This document shows positions 7,958 through 19,018 of a DNA stretch of 64,000 nucleotides, in pieces. Below the pieces are notes generated by a model. That model was not told the origin of the DNA. It saw only the letters and a program-made list of their open reading frames with translations, and searched no databases. The stretch's first letter is position 1. Every line of letters begins with the position of its first letter. A program made the position numbers and the translations under genes. This DNA comes from CAWCUK01 sp963798775 (GTDB lineage Bacteria; Bacteroidota; Ignavibacteria; Ignavibacteriales; Ignavibacteriaceae): NCBI GenBank assembly GCA_963798775.1, contig CAWCUK010000001.1:620001-684000 (forward strand). Direction: 5' to 3'.

Positions 7958-8500
7958 ATGAAAAAACTTACCCACGACGAAATTTCAATCCATCGAAGCA
8001 CTTTAGAAACAGTTCATCAAGTAAATAAACTTCCTGTTTATGTTGTTTTGAACAGCATTAGAAGTAATTACAATGTAGGTTCGGTTTTTAGAACATCAGA
8101 CGGAGCAATGATAAAAAAATTATATTTTTGCGGATATACTCCGCATCCGCCAAAAAAGGAAATCCTAAAAACCGCTCTCGGCTCAACCGAAAGTGTTGAT
8201 TGGGAATATGTAGAAGACCCGAAAGATGTAATTCTAAAATTAAAAAAAGAAGGCGTTAAAATTTGCGCTTTGGAATTAACCGAAAATAGTAAACCTTATT
8301 ACCGTGTGAAATCCGCAGATTTTCCTCTTTGTTTAATCATCGGAAATGAAATTACCGGTGTTTCGCAGGATTTACTAGATCTTTGCGATTATTCAATCGA
8401 GATTCCCCAATACGGAATAAAACAGTCGCTTAATGTGGCCGTTGCATACGGAATTGCGATTTTTGAATTAAGAAAGATTTTTGATTTAAACGGACAGTAA
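7958..8500 (+). CDS. SpoU/TrmH-family RNA 2'-O-methyltransferase
   Basis: SPOUT-class methyltransferase of about 180 residues. Motif 1 is NSIRSNYNVGSVFRTSDG (N and R that bind the RNA ribose), motif 2 is LIIGNEITGVS near residues 123-133, and motif 3 is IPQYGIKQSLNVAVAYGIAIFE near the C-terminus, which forms the trefoil knot that binds S-adenosylmethionine. It has no extra N-terminal RNA-binding domain. The target RNA (tRNA or rRNA) cannot be told from sequence. I chose the ATG at 7958 (MKKLTHDE) because translation from further upstream only adds residues that overlap the end of rlmN. It converges on the AlbA-type gene with three bases between stops. Confidence 0.85.
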   Translation: MKKLTHDEISIHRSTLETVHQVNKLPVYVVLNSIRSNYNVGSVFRTSDGAMIKKLYFCGYTPHPPKKEILKTALGSTESVDWEYVEDPKDVILKLKKEGVKICALELTENSKPYYRVKSADFPLCLIIGNEITGVSQDLLDLCDYSIEIPQYGIKQSLNVAVAYGIAIFELRKIFDLNGQ

Positions 8501-8503
8501 GTT

Positions 8504-9160
8504 TTATTGAATCCCGGTAAAGAATTCTTCCCCGTTATCTTTTGTATGAATAGCTAAAAGATTTGCTCTAACCAATTTTACAAGAGTGCTTGAAGCTCTT
8601 CTTTCAGTTATATTTATCAAATTACTTAATTCCTTTACTGTAATTTTTTCGTTTTTAAGTAAATAATCAAAAACAAATTTTTCATTCTCCCCGATAGAAT
8701 ATTTATGAAGTTGAAGATCGCTTGTTTGCGCCCGCATAATTCGCATCATTTCTTTACTTGCCAGCATGCTTTTGTCCTTGACTCTTATTGTAACAACCGC
8801 AGAATTTATATTAAAATTATCACGATAATCCTGCAGCCTGTGTGGCTTTGTATTTGATTCCGGAATCTCCGCAATTACAATTTCTTTTCCGTGTAATTCA
8901 ACAAAATCCAAATTTAATTCAACAGGCGGCTCACAGTAATTATTCGCGGTATCTAAAATTAATTCGGCTTCTGCTTTTTCACTTTCAACACCTACAATTT
9001 CTTTATTATCATCAATACCAAAGAGGATGAATCCTCCCTTCGTATTCGCAAAAGCCATCATTTCTCTGGCTATTTTTTCATGTGTAGAAAATTTTCTTTT
9101 AAATTCGCACTGAAGATTTTCACCTTCTTCTATAAGTTCTAATAAATCCCTTCGTCTCAT
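8504..9160 (-). CDS. AlbA_2 (Schlafen-like) domain and winged-helix protein
   Basis: A 218-residue cytoplasmic protein. The first 125 residues form an AlbA_2 domain, recognisable by E-x-L-QCEFKRKFSTHE-KIAREMMAFANTKGGFILFGIDD and the TKPHRL block. A C-terminal winged helix (about 150-215) includes ITVKELSNLINITERRASSTLVKLVRANLL. AlbA_2 proteins are putative nucleic-acid binding or ATP-binding regulators in bacteria; their physiological role is generally unknown. It begins 5 bases after mtgA stops, so it is the last gene of the secA-glnB-TPR-mtgA direction group. No defence or toxin partner is visible beside it, so I read it as a regulator and not as part of an antiphage unit. Confidence 0.8.
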   Translation of the reverse strand: MRRRDLLELIEEGENLQCEFKRKFSTHEKIAREMMAFANTKGGFILFGIDDNKEIVGVESEKAEAELILDTANNYCEPPVELNLDFVELHGKEIVIAEIPESNTKPHRLQDYRDNFNINSAVVTIRVKDKSMLASKEMMRIMRAQTSDLQLHKYSIGENEKFVFDYLLKNEKITVKELSNLINITERRASSTLVKLVRANLLAIHTKDNGEEFFTGIQ

Positions 9161-9165
9161 AACTG

Positions 9166-9912
9166 TTAATTTGGGAAAAGGCGGATATCATTTAATCTTC
9201 CTTGAATAATTGAGGATCTTCTTAAAACATATCTGCTGCTTTTATTAGGCTGATGAACCAGAGGTGAAGGAATAACGGCAGCTAAGCGCGCGCATTCATT
9301 TCTTGTTAAATTTTTCGGAGTTTTATCAAAATAGATCTCAGCCGCTTTTTTTATTCCGAAAATTCCGTCCCCCCATTCAACAGCATTAATATAATTTTGA
9401 AGAATCGCCCGTTTTGATATTTCCTTTTCCATTCTAAATGTTATTAAAATTTCTTTTACTTTTCTAAATTTACTTTTTGTTGTTGTTAAAAAAAGATTTT
9501 TCGCGGTCTGCATTGTAATAGTACTTCCGCCTCTTACTGCACGTCCTCTTCTTTTATTTACCCGCAGCGCTTGTTTTAGTTCCCCCCAATCAATTCCTTT
9601 ATGATAAAAAAATCTTCCGTCTTCCATCGAAATAATTGCCTTCAATAAAGTAGGGTTTACATCATTAATATTTATCCACGATTGTCTCGGATAATAGAGA
9701 AGTTTATGTTCCATCGCTCTTTGCTGCATTAAGGAAGTTATACGAAAATGGCTGTATTCTAAAAGCGGTATTTGAAAAGAAGGAATGCTGAAGTAAATTA
9801 AAGCGAGAAAAAAAAGCACAGCGCTCTGGAATTTTCTTCTTTTTATTGATGGAAGAATTTTATCAAAAAGTTCTCCCAGTTCGTTAGGTTTTAAATTAGT
9901 AAAAGAAGACAT
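9166..9912 (-). CDS. mtgA: Monofunctional peptidoglycan glycosyltransferase
   Basis: GT51 transglycosylase that polymerises lipid II into glycan strands at the outer face of the cytoplasmic membrane. It has 248 residues, with one membrane anchor at about 30-48. The GT51 motifs appear in order: EDGRFFYHKGIDW (catalytic Glu), RGGSTITMQTAKNLFL, KEILITFRMEKEISKRAILQNYIN, and the later GIKKAAEIYFDK and RLAAVIPSP. There is no penicillin-binding transpeptidase domain after it, so it is a stand-alone MtgA. Its neighbours (TPR lipoprotein, secA) fit an envelope group. Confidence 0.92.
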   Translation of the reverse strand: MSSFTNLKPNELGELFDKILPSIKRRKFQSAVLFFLALIYFSIPSFQIPLLEYSHFRITSLMQQRAMEHKLLYYPRQSWININDVNPTLLKAIISMEDGRFFYHKGIDWGELKQALRVNKRRGRAVRGGSTITMQTAKNLFLTTTKSKFRKVKEILITFRMEKEISKRAILQNYINAVEWGDGIFGIKKAAEIYFDKTPKNLTRNECARLAAVIPSPLVHQPNKSSRYVLRRSSIIQGRLNDIRLFPN

Positions 9913-9960
9913 TCCGTTACCTGTAAAAGTAAAATGAACATTCCGGAAAGAGCGTTTATG

Positions 9961-12407
9961 TTATTTTCCGCCGGGCGGGCGAATTGGTTTCCGCGCGTTT
10001 AATGAATCAATAGTTTCTTGAAGCTGCTGCTGGGTTGAATCCTGGCCTCTGGTTCTGCTCCTTCGTAAAGAATCTATTATTGTCTGATGTTCTAGATTTA
10101 ATGAATCTTCCCGTGTTTTATTTTTCTGCTGTTCCAGTAGAGGATTTTTTTGAGGCGCCCGCTGAATATTTGCCGCTGAATCAACATAAATAGAATTTTT
10201 CCCGGTTTTTATAACAGATGAATCAGCATTTAAAATATTATTTTCTAAATTTCTTCGTGTTGAATCTTCATTAACTGTTTTTTTATTATTTCCAATTTTT
10301 GAAGTATCAATCTTGGCGCCTTTTTTAGTTATAGATGAATCCGTTTTTACCGGATTCATTAATTTTTTTAGTGAATCAACATAGGCTACGGAATCAGCTA
10401 TTTGCTGCCTAACCAGTTTTATGGAATCCTCAAAAGCTTTTTTCCTGCGAATCTTTTCTTGCTTATAATATTGTATTTTCGGCAGAACTTTTGAAGCGTA
10501 AACGGTTTTGGGAAATTTTGTAACAACGGAATCATATACTTTTGCGGCGGAATCCGGTAAATCCATTTCGTTTTCTAAAATCCAGCCCGTCGCGTATAGT
10601 GCTTTAGGCGCGTATGATGATGCGGGATAATTTTTATAAATGTTATAAAATTTATCTAAAGAGGCATCGTAATTATTATTTAAAAATTGAGATTCGGCTT
10701 TCTCATATAAATCTTTTGCCTGATCATATTCCAAATCAACTACAGGTTTATTTAATTTATTAGCGGCCGCGTTTACAATTTTTTCATTTTTATAATTATT
10801 ATAAATAATCAAAAACAAACTATCTGCTTTTGCGGAATCATTAACCGTTAAATAATAACTTCCTAATGAATATAAGGTACGAGCTTCATACGGTGAATTT
10901 GGATATGTTTGTAAAATATCTTTGTAATAATAATAAGCGGAATCGGGATAATTAAATTCCGTAAAGAAAAGATTGCCTAATTCATATTCACTTTTTACTA
11001 AATTTTCCTCCAGAGAATCAACTGAAGCGGTGGGTCTAACCGGAGGTTTTTCTGTTTCCTTCGGTTGCTGCAGTGGAGTTTTTGCCGAGTTTTGGGTAAA
11101 CGCGCCTCTTCTTCTGCCAAAAGTTTCTTGTGATTGTTCAGCGGTATCTTTTTTTGCGAACGGATTATTAAGTTCAGCGGAATCGGCTTTTGCTTTTTCG
11201 TAATAAGCAATCGAATCTTTTACAAACTCATCCGGATTTTCTAAATAAAAAATTTGTTTTCTGCTGCTTTCTAAAGTATTGTGCAGATTAGAATATTTTT
11301 TAAATAAACCTACTTTATCTCTTGCCTCTTTAATATAATCTATAGGTGCCGTGGAACCGGCGGCTAATTCATAATAGACTCTTGCGCTGTCGTAATCTTT
11401 ATAATATTTTTCAAAAATTTTGCCTAATTCAAATTTTGCTATTCCGGAACTGGGTTTGCCTGTATACATTGTATCGGCAACGGTTAATTGTTCAACGGCG
11501 TCATCCAGATTATTCATTTTAAGTAAAGTAATACCCATTTCAAGATCAATTATGTTAAGCGAATCCGCGTATTTATCTTCGCTGTTCATATTCTCAAAAA
11601 CATTAAGCGCTTCTTCATTTTTATCCGCCTGCCGCAAAGCTCTTCCTCGTGCCAAATTTGCTAAAAATTCAATGTCGTAAGACGGTGAATAATCAAATAC
11701 TTTATTAAAAGCGGTTATTGCATTATTTGGTTCACCAATTTGTTGGTAAAGTTTTCCCAGTTCGTATTCAACCTCCGCGTTTGTTACATCGTCATCGGAA
11801 ATCTTTATAAAATCTTCCGCTGTTTTTATTGCCGCAACATAATCTTCTTTTGTAATATTGTATTTTATTTCCTCAACATAGGCTTCTTTAACAAAATCAT
11901 TTTCTCCCGCTTGCCTAGCGGAATCTCTTACTGTTCGTAACATTTTCAAACCGTCATCAAAATTCTTTAAACGCATTTCTGTTTTGCCTATCCATAATTC
12001 GGTTTCAAGAATTAAATCGCTTTTTGGCTGCGTAGCAATTAATTCCTCGGAATTTCCTTAACGCTTTTAAATAATTTTTTTGATAGTAAAATGATTTACC
12101 CAACATTAAAAGCGCGTCATCAACATAACTGGATTTAGAATGGAATTGGAGAATTTGAGAGCTTTTTTCTATTACACCTGATAACTGCTGATTTGCGCTG
12201 CTTGGAATGTTTGCTTCCTGAGTTGAGAATAACTCAATTTTCTGCTCATTAATGGATTCTTCGGCCTGCTGGAAAAGATCTTTAGTATTATAATAAAGAT
12301 TAAAATAAGTTGTAAAATCACCCCAGATACCGCACCCGAAAAAGAAAGAGAGCGGGAAGAATTATTAGAAGGATATTTTTTAAATGTGTGCGCATATATT
12401 TTTGCAT
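9961..12407 (-). CDS. Large TPR lipoprotein (two frameshifts near the N-terminus)
   Basis: About 815 codons when read across two single-base insertions, one in the signal peptide near 12330 and one near 12050. The reconstructed start (ATG at 12405-12407) gives a lipoprotein signal ending in LFGCG. Most of the rest is tetratricopeptide repeats: at least two blocks (about 40-400 and 480-640), separated and followed by Gln/Lys/Ser/Asp-rich low-complexity linkers. In Bacteroidota such outer-membrane TPR lipoproteins next to cell-wall genes resemble SprE/PorW-type T9SS accessory proteins. That match is only in overall build, so I do not assign the name. Likely an envelope scaffold. Co-directional with glnB upstream and mtgA downstream. 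Confidence 0.75.
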
Positions 12408-12452
12408 AAGGAAAGCTATTAAAGATTGAAAAAAAGTTAAAGGTAAAATATT

Positions 12453-12791
12453 TTACAGCGCTTCTTTCCCCGATTCTTCTGTTCGAATTCTTATTACTTC
12501 ATGAATATCAGAAATGAATATTTTACCGTCCCCAACTTGTCCGGTTTTTGCCGTCCGTAAAATAGCTTCAACAACTATTTCAACTTTGTCTTCTTCAACT
12601 ACTATTTCAATTTTAATTTTGGGAATAAATTCAATTCGATATTCGCTTCCCCTATAGGTTTCGGTATGGCCTTTTTGCCGGCCGTAACCGCGAACTTCAG
12701 AAATAGTTAAACCCCTAATTCCTTCTTCAATTAGTGCTTCTTTAACTTCATCAAGTTTAAAAGGACGAATAATTGCTTCAATTTTTTTCAT
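12453..12791 (-). CDS. glnB: Nitrogen regulatory protein P-II
   Basis: A 112-residue trimeric signal protein that integrates 2-oxoglutarate, ATP/ADP and often glutamine status. The T-loop carries GRQKGHTETYRGSEYRIEF, with Tyr at the classic uridylylation position 51. The B-loop TAKTGQVGDGKIF near residues 83-95 and the C-terminal IRTEESGKEAL are standard. It is not next to amtB or glnA, its usual partners; it follows secA after 13 bases. A tyrosine at position 51 leaves open uridylylation, but no GlnD is visible in the window. Confidence 0.95.
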   Translation of the reverse strand: MKKIEAIIRPFKLDEVKEALIEEGIRGLTISEVRGYGRQKGHTETYRGSEYRIEFIPKIKIEIVVEEDKVEIVVEAILRTAKTGQVGDGKIFISDIHEVIRIRTEESGKEAL

Positions 12792-12804
12792 TCTATTCCT
12801 TCAA

Positions 12805-15800
12805 TTATTTACCGTGGCAATGTTTATATTTTTTCCCACTTCCACAAGGACAAGGATCATTTCTGCCGACTTTATCTTCTACATGTACGGTTGAGGTTTT
12901 CCTACCTGCTGTTCTTCGTTTCCGTCCTGCCGGCTTCCTTGCAAGTCCAATATTATCTGCACTTTGTTTGATTTCAGTAATTCTCGGCTCGGCCGTCTTT
13001 TTCTTTGGTGCTGTACTTCTTCCGGTGCCTGAGGGAAAAATTTAAAGCAAAGGAAACTACTTCATTCTTATTTGATTCAAAAGTTCTAAAAATAGTTTGA
13101 ATGCTTCGGTTTTATATTCCACCAGAGGATCTTTCTGTCCGTAAGCTCTTAAGCCAATTCCTTCTTTAAGATCATCCATTTCACGAAGATGCTCTTTCCA
13201 TTTATGATCAATAACATTTAAAGTAGCAAATCTTTCAAGCCTCGCCATCAATTCGTGGCCGAGCATTTCTTCTTTTTTATTATAAAATTCTTTTGCGGCT
13301 TTAATAATTCTGTCTTTTATTCCTTCATTACCTAAAGTTTCAAATTCTTCAGATTTTAAAGGAATTTCAACTAAAAGATTGTGCCGTATTTCTTCTTTTA
13401 TATTATCGGCAAAAACTTCATCAAAATTTGCGTCAACAACTTCTCTCAACATATTCATCCAGCATATCAAAGATTTCACTCTTTAAACGATCGCCTTCAA
13501 GAGCTCGTTTTCTTCTTGTGTAAATAACTTCCCGCTGCTGATTCATTGTATCATCATATTCAAGAAGTCTTTTTCTTATAGCAAAGTTATTTTCTTCAAC
13601 TTTTTTCTGAGCTCTTTCAACCGATTTTGTAATCAAAGGATGCTGAATAACTTCGCCTTCTTTAATCCCCATTCTTTCCATCACATTAGAAATACGTGTC
13701 GCTTCCGAATAACCTCATCAAATCATCTTCAAGAGAAATAAAAAATTTTGTTGTATCCGGGATCACCCTGACGACCTGCACGGCCTCTTAACTGCCGGTC
13801 AATTCTTCTCGATTCATGTCTTTCTGTACCAAGAATAAATAAACCGCCGCTGTCTATCACACCGGCACCGAGTTTAATATCGGTTCCTCTACCCGCCATA
13901 TTTGTAGCAATTGTAACAGCGCTTATTTCACCGGCATGCGCAACAACTTCAGCTTCTCGTTGATGCTGTTTTGCGTTAAGTACATTATGAGGAATCCCGT
14001 TTCGTTTTAAGCATTCTGCTTAATGTTTCGGAAACTTCAACCGATGTTGTACCTACAAGTACGGGACTTCCTTCTTTTCTTAATGTCTTCTATTTGCTCT
14101 ATAATGGCATTATATTTTTCTCGTTTAGTTTTATAAACCGCATCATCCAGATCATCGCGGACAACAGGTTTATTAGTTGGAACTACAACTACTTCAAGTT
14201 TATAAATTTCAAAAAATTCAGCTTCTTCGGTTTCGGCAGTACCGGTCATTCCGGCAAGTTTGTTGTACATTCTAAAATAATTTTGAAGAGTAATTGTGGC
14301 TAAGAGTTTGTGTATCTCTTTCAACTTTTACATTTTCTTTAGCTTCAATTGCCTGATGAAGTCCGTCAGAATATCTTCTTCCCGGAAGAACACGACCGGT
14401 AAATTCATCCACAATAGCTATTTTACCTTCTTCGGTAATTACATATTCATCATCTTTTTCAAAAAGAGTATATGCTTTTAATAGCTGATGTATAGTATGA
14501 ATTCTATCGCTGCTTTCGGAATAATTTTTATAAAGCGCATCTTTCTTCAAATTCTTTTCTGTTTCCGCTAATTCGGAATCATTTTCCAGATGGCTTATTT
14601 CAGTTCCAAGATCGGGGAGAATAAAAAAATCTTTTTCTAATCCGTTCCTTTGGAAAGCTCTTCACGCCCTTTTTCCGTTAAATCTATCGTATTATTTTTT
14701 TCGTCAATCGCGAAATAAAGTTCGTCATCAATTACGTGCATATTTTTTGCTTTTTCGCGTAGAAATTCCATCTCGGTTGATTGTAAAAGCTTTTTATTTG
14801 CTGGCTCGCTAAGCATTTTTGCAAGCTTTTTACTTTTAGGAAGTCCTCTGTAAGCTCTTAATAAAGCTATACCGGCTTCATGAACATCATTTTTTCCTTC
14901 CCCTTCTAACAAATCTTCGGCATCTTGTACAAGTTTTGCGATTAAATTTGATTGAAGCCTATATAAACTTTCTACACGCGGTTTCATTTCATCAAATTTC
15001 TGATCATCAACTTCTACCGGGCCGGAAATAATAAGAGGAGTTCTGGCTTCATCAATTAATACTGAATCTACTTCATCCACAATAGCGTAATTATGTCCCC
15101 GCTGAACCATAAATTCTTTATCCACGGTCATATTATCGCGCAGATAATCGAAACCGAATTCATTATTTGTTCCGTAAGTTATATCGCAATTATATTCTGC
15201 TTTTCTTTGATTAGGATCCATGGTATTTAAAATTACACCGACAGATAATCCATGGAATTTATAAATTTCGCCCATCCACTCGCTATCGCGAAGAGCAAGA
15301 TAATCATTTACCGTAATTAGATGAACACCTCTGCCCGTAAGCGCATTTAAATAAACAGGAAGTGTAGCAACTAAGGTTTTACCTTCACCGGTTGCCATTT
15401 CCGCTATTTTACCTTGATGAAGTACAACGCCTCCCATAAGCTGAACATCGTAAGGAACCATTTCCCAAGTAGTTTTACTGCCTGCTACAGTCCAGCTTTT
15501 TCCTACTAACCTTTGGCAAGTTGCTTTAACTACCGCGAATGCTTCGGGAAGAATTTCATCGAGAATTTCTTCATATTGATCATTCAGTTCTTCTTCCAAT
15601 TCTTCAATTTCATCATAAGAGGCATGGCGGTCAAAATCTTCATCTGATTGAAGTTTTTCTCTTAGGTTCTCAATTTGGGCTCTTATTTCCGCCGTATGAT
15701 TTTGAATTTTTTCTTTGAATTCAACCGTTTTTGCTTTTAGCTCATCGTCGGTAAGTTCTTTAATTTTTTCGTATTCTTCTTTTATTTCTTCAACAATTGG

Positions 15801-15863
15801 CCATAGTTCTTTAATATCTTTGGTATTTTTATCGCCAAAAATCTTCTTAATTAAATTTAACAT
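12805..15863 (-). CDS. secA: Preprotein translocase ATPase SecA (many frameshifts)
   Basis: Motor ATPase of the Sec pathway, about 1018 codons when reconstructed. Visible parts in order: MLNLIKKIFG start, MATGEGKTLVATLP (Walker A), VDEVDSVLIDEARTPLIISGP, MTGTAETE, MAGRGTDIKLG, RQLRGRAGRQGD, the helical wing and scaffold, and the C-terminal SEC-C zinc motif NDPCPCGSGKKYKHCHG that binds SecB or ribosomes. Roughly eight or nine single-base breaks interrupt it (near 14640, 14300, 14090, 14010, 13750, 13695, 13445, 13060 and 13038). SecA is essential and no second copy is here, so these breaks are best read as sequence errors. The start at 15863 is preferred over an upstream ATG because it matches the family and has GGAG before it. 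Confidence 0.93.
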
Positions 15864-16047
15864 TAAACTGATTCTCCGTAAGGAATTAATGAACTTCAAA
15901 ATTAACTATTGATGCCTTGAAATGCAATTTAAGAAGATTGGTATGTATTTCTTTCAATTGCAGTTAAAATTACTGGATTAAGGCATTTTTTAAGGATTAT
16001 AAAATGATTATTTAAACTTATCGCCCGGTTAAAAGTTCCGCCGGTTT

Positions 16048-18021
16048 TTACTTGACAAGAACCATTTTTCCGCCGTATTGCTTGCCGCCCAAATTAAGTA
16101 AATAATAATAAACCCCGCTTGCCACATTAATTCCGTTATCATTCTTACCGTCCCAAACTATGGTGTTTATACCGATTGAAGAAATTCCGTTAAATAACGT
16201 TTTAACTTTTTCTCCTATGGAACTTAAAATAATTAATTCAGCTTTTTCATTAGCGTTTGATATAAAATCAATTTTTGTGTTTTTGCTGAAAGGATTAGGA
16301 TAATTTTTACCTAAAACAAAATTTACATCTCTTGATTTAGAATTAATGTTAAGCGCGATTATTTTGCTGCCTGATTCGAAATTATAATTTTTTGCCAGCG
16401 GATCTCTATGGTTATTCCCGGAACTATCTTTATAGGTATAATAAAATTCAATATTTTTATTTATCTGAAGAAGCGGGAATCCATAAGTAAATGCTAAAGA
16501 ATCATCATAAATTAAACTCGCGGCCGAAAAATTTATCCCATTATCTGAATAATGAAGCTGAACTGATGACGGCACAATACTTTCAGCTCCGATAAAAGCT
16601 TTATGAAGTGTATAAGAATTATTTTCTTCTTGAAGATTAGGATAAGATATCGCGCGGGCCGCTGAAATTAATCCGTATCCTCTATAGTTATCGGGATTTT
16701 CGGAATTTCCGGCGGTTTCTAAAAGAATGCTTCGGATTTGTACATTTGTTAAATAAGGATAAGCAGAAAGTAATAATCCGGCAACACCTCCGGCTATAGG
16801 GGTGGCTAATGAAGTTCCGTTTTCATAAGAATAACCGTTATATGATGACGCGTCGGCGGCGTAAACTCGAACTCCTTGGGCGACAACTTCGGGTTTTATT
16901 CTTCCGTCCGCAGTCGGGCCGCGTGAACTAAAAGAAGCTACAATATTTAAATAAGAAACCGCGCCGACCGCAATTGTATTAAATCCGTCCGCGGGTGCTA
17001 TTATTTTCCCCCAATTTAAATCTCCTTCATTACCGGCAGCGGTTATTACTACAACTCCTCTTTCAAAAGCAAGCTCTGCGGCTTTTGTTATTATTGTTGT
17101 TTTTCCATTCAAATCATTATATGAATATGAATATGTGGTATCATCAAAAATATTGTAACCGAGAGAACTGCTTGTAATATCAACTCCTAATGATTCCATC
17201 CAAATTAATGCCGCAGCGTAATTATCTTCTTCAAGATGACTTTCGCTTCTAACATCTTCCGTTTTTGCTAAAATATAAGTCGCGTTATAAGCCGGGCCGT
17301 ATAACTTCCCGTCTTTGTGTCCGCCTATCACAGAAAAAACCGATGTACCGTGAGAATCTTGAGAAGATCTGTCGCCGGACTGATTCGCGGTAACCGAATC
17401 TTGAAATATAAAATCATACTCCGCTAAAACTTTGCTATTTTCTAGTGATTCATGCGTTTTCCATCTAAAGCCTGTATCTAACAAACCAATTATAACATTT
17501 TTGCCGGTTACTCCTTTTTGATGAACTTGCGGAACATCGGATAATGATAGCTGTCCGTAACTTATTCCATAATTTAGATTATCCAAAATTTTATTTAATT
17601 CGGGAGATTGCGGAATGGGGGCGGAATTATCTTTGAATTTTAAATCTTTAACTTTTTGAATTTTTTCTACGAAAGGAAGATCTGCAATTACTTGTTTTTG
17701 TTCATCAGTTAAATAAGCCGAAACCGCGTTAAACCAGGTTAATTTATTTTTAATTGTGATTCCTTCATTTCGCACTTCATCAATATATTCTTCTTTTATA
17801 GGAAGATCTTCATAAGTGATAATTTTTTCTCCCATCACTTTGGTTCTTCTCTGAATACTTTTTGTAGAGAGAGAGTTTAAAGCCTTTTGATATATTTGAT
17901 CACTTTTATATAAAGATTGTCCCGGTTTTATTCCTTTATCTCTAAAGAAAATAAAATATTTATTCTGAGGGAAAGCTAAAGGCGCTATACTTAGTAAAAT
18001 AATAATTAAAAATTTTTTCAT
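16048..18021 (-). CDS. Secreted S8 (subtilisin-like) serine protease with T9SS tail
   Basis: Exported protease of 657 residues from the chosen start at 18021, which begins a clean signal peptide (MKKFLIIILLSIAPLAFPQ). Residues about 20-120 look like an inhibitor I9-type prodomain. The catalytic triad is in GLLDTG (Asp about 182), SHGTSV (His about 224) and NGTSLATP (Ser about 404), with AAGNEGD as the oxyanion block. The last 85 residues are a T9SS type A sorting domain: NYPNPF, then KAELIILSSIGEKV, and a final GGKMVLVK. The protein should cross the outer membrane by T9SS and be retained at the surface or released. It is downstream of lepB but separated by 75 bases. Confidence 0.93.
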   Translation of the reverse strand: MKKFLIIILLSIAPLAFPQNKYFIFFRDKGIKPGQSLYKSDQIYQKALNSLSTKSIQRRTKVMGEKIITYEDLPIKEEYIDEVRNEGITIKNKLTWFNAVSAYLTDEQKQVIADLPFVEKIQKVKDLKFKDNSAPIPQSPELNKILDNLNYGISYGQLSLSDVPQVHQKGVTGKNVIIGLLDTGFRWKTHESLENSKVLAEYDFIFQDSVTANQSGDRSSQDSHGTSVFSVIGGHKDGKLYGPAYNATYILAKTEDVRSESHLEEDNYAAALIWMESLGVDITSSSLGYNIFDDTTYSYSYNDLNGKTTIITKAAELAFERGVVVITAAGNEGDLNWGKIIAPADGFNTIAVGAVSYLNIVASFSSRGPTADGRIKPEVVAQGVRVYAADASSYNGYSYENGTSLATPIAGGVAGLLLSAYPYLTNVQIRSILLETAGNSENPDNYRGYGLISAARAISYPNLQEENNSYTLHKAFIGAESIVPSSVQLHYSDNGINFSAASLIYDDSLAFTYGFPLLQINKNIEFYYTYKDSSGNNHRDPLAKNYNFESGSKIIALNINSKSRDVNFVLGKNYPNPFSKNTKIDFISNANEKAELIILSSIGEKVKTLFNGISSIGINTIVWDGKNDNGINVASGVYYYLLNLGGKQYGGKMVLVK

Positions 18022-18096
18022 AAAAAGAGAATTATTTATAAAGATTAAAGCAATATAATTTTTAAGTGTGGAATTAAAAATCAAAAATTACATGCA

Positions 18097-19008
18097 CTAT
18101 TTAATAATCTTAAACATCCGGTTAAAGCGGATTGATTTTAAAATGTTGGAATTTGCATAAGGTTCAACAGACCAGTAAATAATAGCAGCTTTCCCAATTA
18201 TCGCGTCTTCGGGAACAAATCCCCAATAACGGCTATCGATGCTGTCGTCTCTGTTATCTCCCATTACAAAATAATAATTTTTTTTAATCGTGTAACTTCT
18301 TGCAGGTTTATCATTAATAGCAATTACTGTTCCCTCTTCACTAACTGCTTTTCCGCCGTTTTCTCTATCTATCAAAGCTTTCCAGCGGGAAATAGTTTTA
18401 AAATTAATGGGAATTTTATCTCCTTTTTTGGGGACTATGATAGGTCCGTAATTATCCGCGTTCCAGTTTTCGCCTTGTGGATAAATTCTAGCCTCCCTTT
18501 CACCTTTGGGTGAAATTTTTACTTTACTGTAAAGCGCTTTTTGGGGAACGGATAACTTTTCACTGTTCACAAAAACATCTTTATTAACTATTTTTACTGT
18601 ATCTCCCGCCATTCCAATTACCCGTTTTATATAATTTACATCTTCCATCGGCATAAATTCATTAGCATATCCGGGAAATTTAAATACGATTACATCGCCG
18701 GCCTCGGGGTGAGAATACCGGAATAAAGTTAATGAAGGGATTTCAATATTTGTAAGCGGAATTGTCCGCGGTGTGGAAACAGAATAAGCGATTTTATTTA
18801 CTACTATAAAATCGCCCGCTAAAAGTGTTTTTTCCATTGATACGGTAGGAATTCTATATGCCTCAACTAAAATGGATTTTATGATTACCGCAATTATAAA
18901 CGCAAGAAAAACTGATTTTATAAAACGCTTTGTTTTTTCAGAAAATAAATTTAAAGTTTCATCATTTTCTTTATCTAACAAAACTTTTTCATTTTGATCC
19001 GTTTGCAA
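18097..19008 (-). CDS. lepB: Signal peptidase I
   Basis: Membrane-bound peptidase that removes signal peptides of Sec substrates. It has 303 residues, with one N-terminal membrane helix at about 29-48. The catalytic serine is S57 in PTVSMEKTLLAGD and the general-base lysine is K128 in YIKRVIGMAGD. The C-terminal box GDNRDDSIDSRYWGFVPEDAIIGKA is complete. The region between boxes (about 150-225) is longer than in E. coli LepB core, as is common in Bacteroidota. It follows lepA by 10 bases, the conserved lepA-lepB pair. Confidence 0.95.
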   Translation of the reverse strand: MQTDQNEKVLLDKENDETLNLFSEKTKRFIKSVFLAFIIAVIIKSILVEAYRIPTVSMEKTLLAGDFIVVNKIAYSVSTPRTIPLTNIEIPSLTLFRYSHPEAGDVIVFKFPGYANEFMPMEDVNYIKRVIGMAGDTVKIVNKDVFVNSEKLSVPQKALYSKVKISPKGEREARIYPQGENWNADNYGPIIVPKKGDKIPINFKTISRWKALIDRENGGKAVSEEGTVIAINDKPARSYTIKKNYYFVMGDNRDDSIDSRYWGFVPEDAIIGKAAIIYWSVEPYANSNILKSIRFNRMFKIIK

Positions 19009-19018
19009 AGATTATCCT

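Noticed and set aside
8504..9160. AlbA_2/Schlafen-like gene as part of an antiphage system
   Set aside because: The neighbours are mtgA and an RNA methyltransferase; no nuclease, helicase or toxin partner is nearby.
11420..11940. Plus-strand open frames inside the TPR lipoprotein gene
   Set aside because: They are shadows of repeat-rich minus-strand coding sequence and have no ribosome sites.
12773..13045. 90-codon plus-strand open frame beside glnB
   Set aside because: It is the antisense of the SecA C-terminal tail; the minus strand here encodes the SEC-C zinc motif NDPCPCGSGKKYKHCHG.
12805..15863. Programmed frameshifting as the reason for the broken secA and other genes
   Set aside because: There are too many shifts, in both directions and at unrelated sequences, with no slippery site plus pseudoknot. 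Sequence error explains them better.
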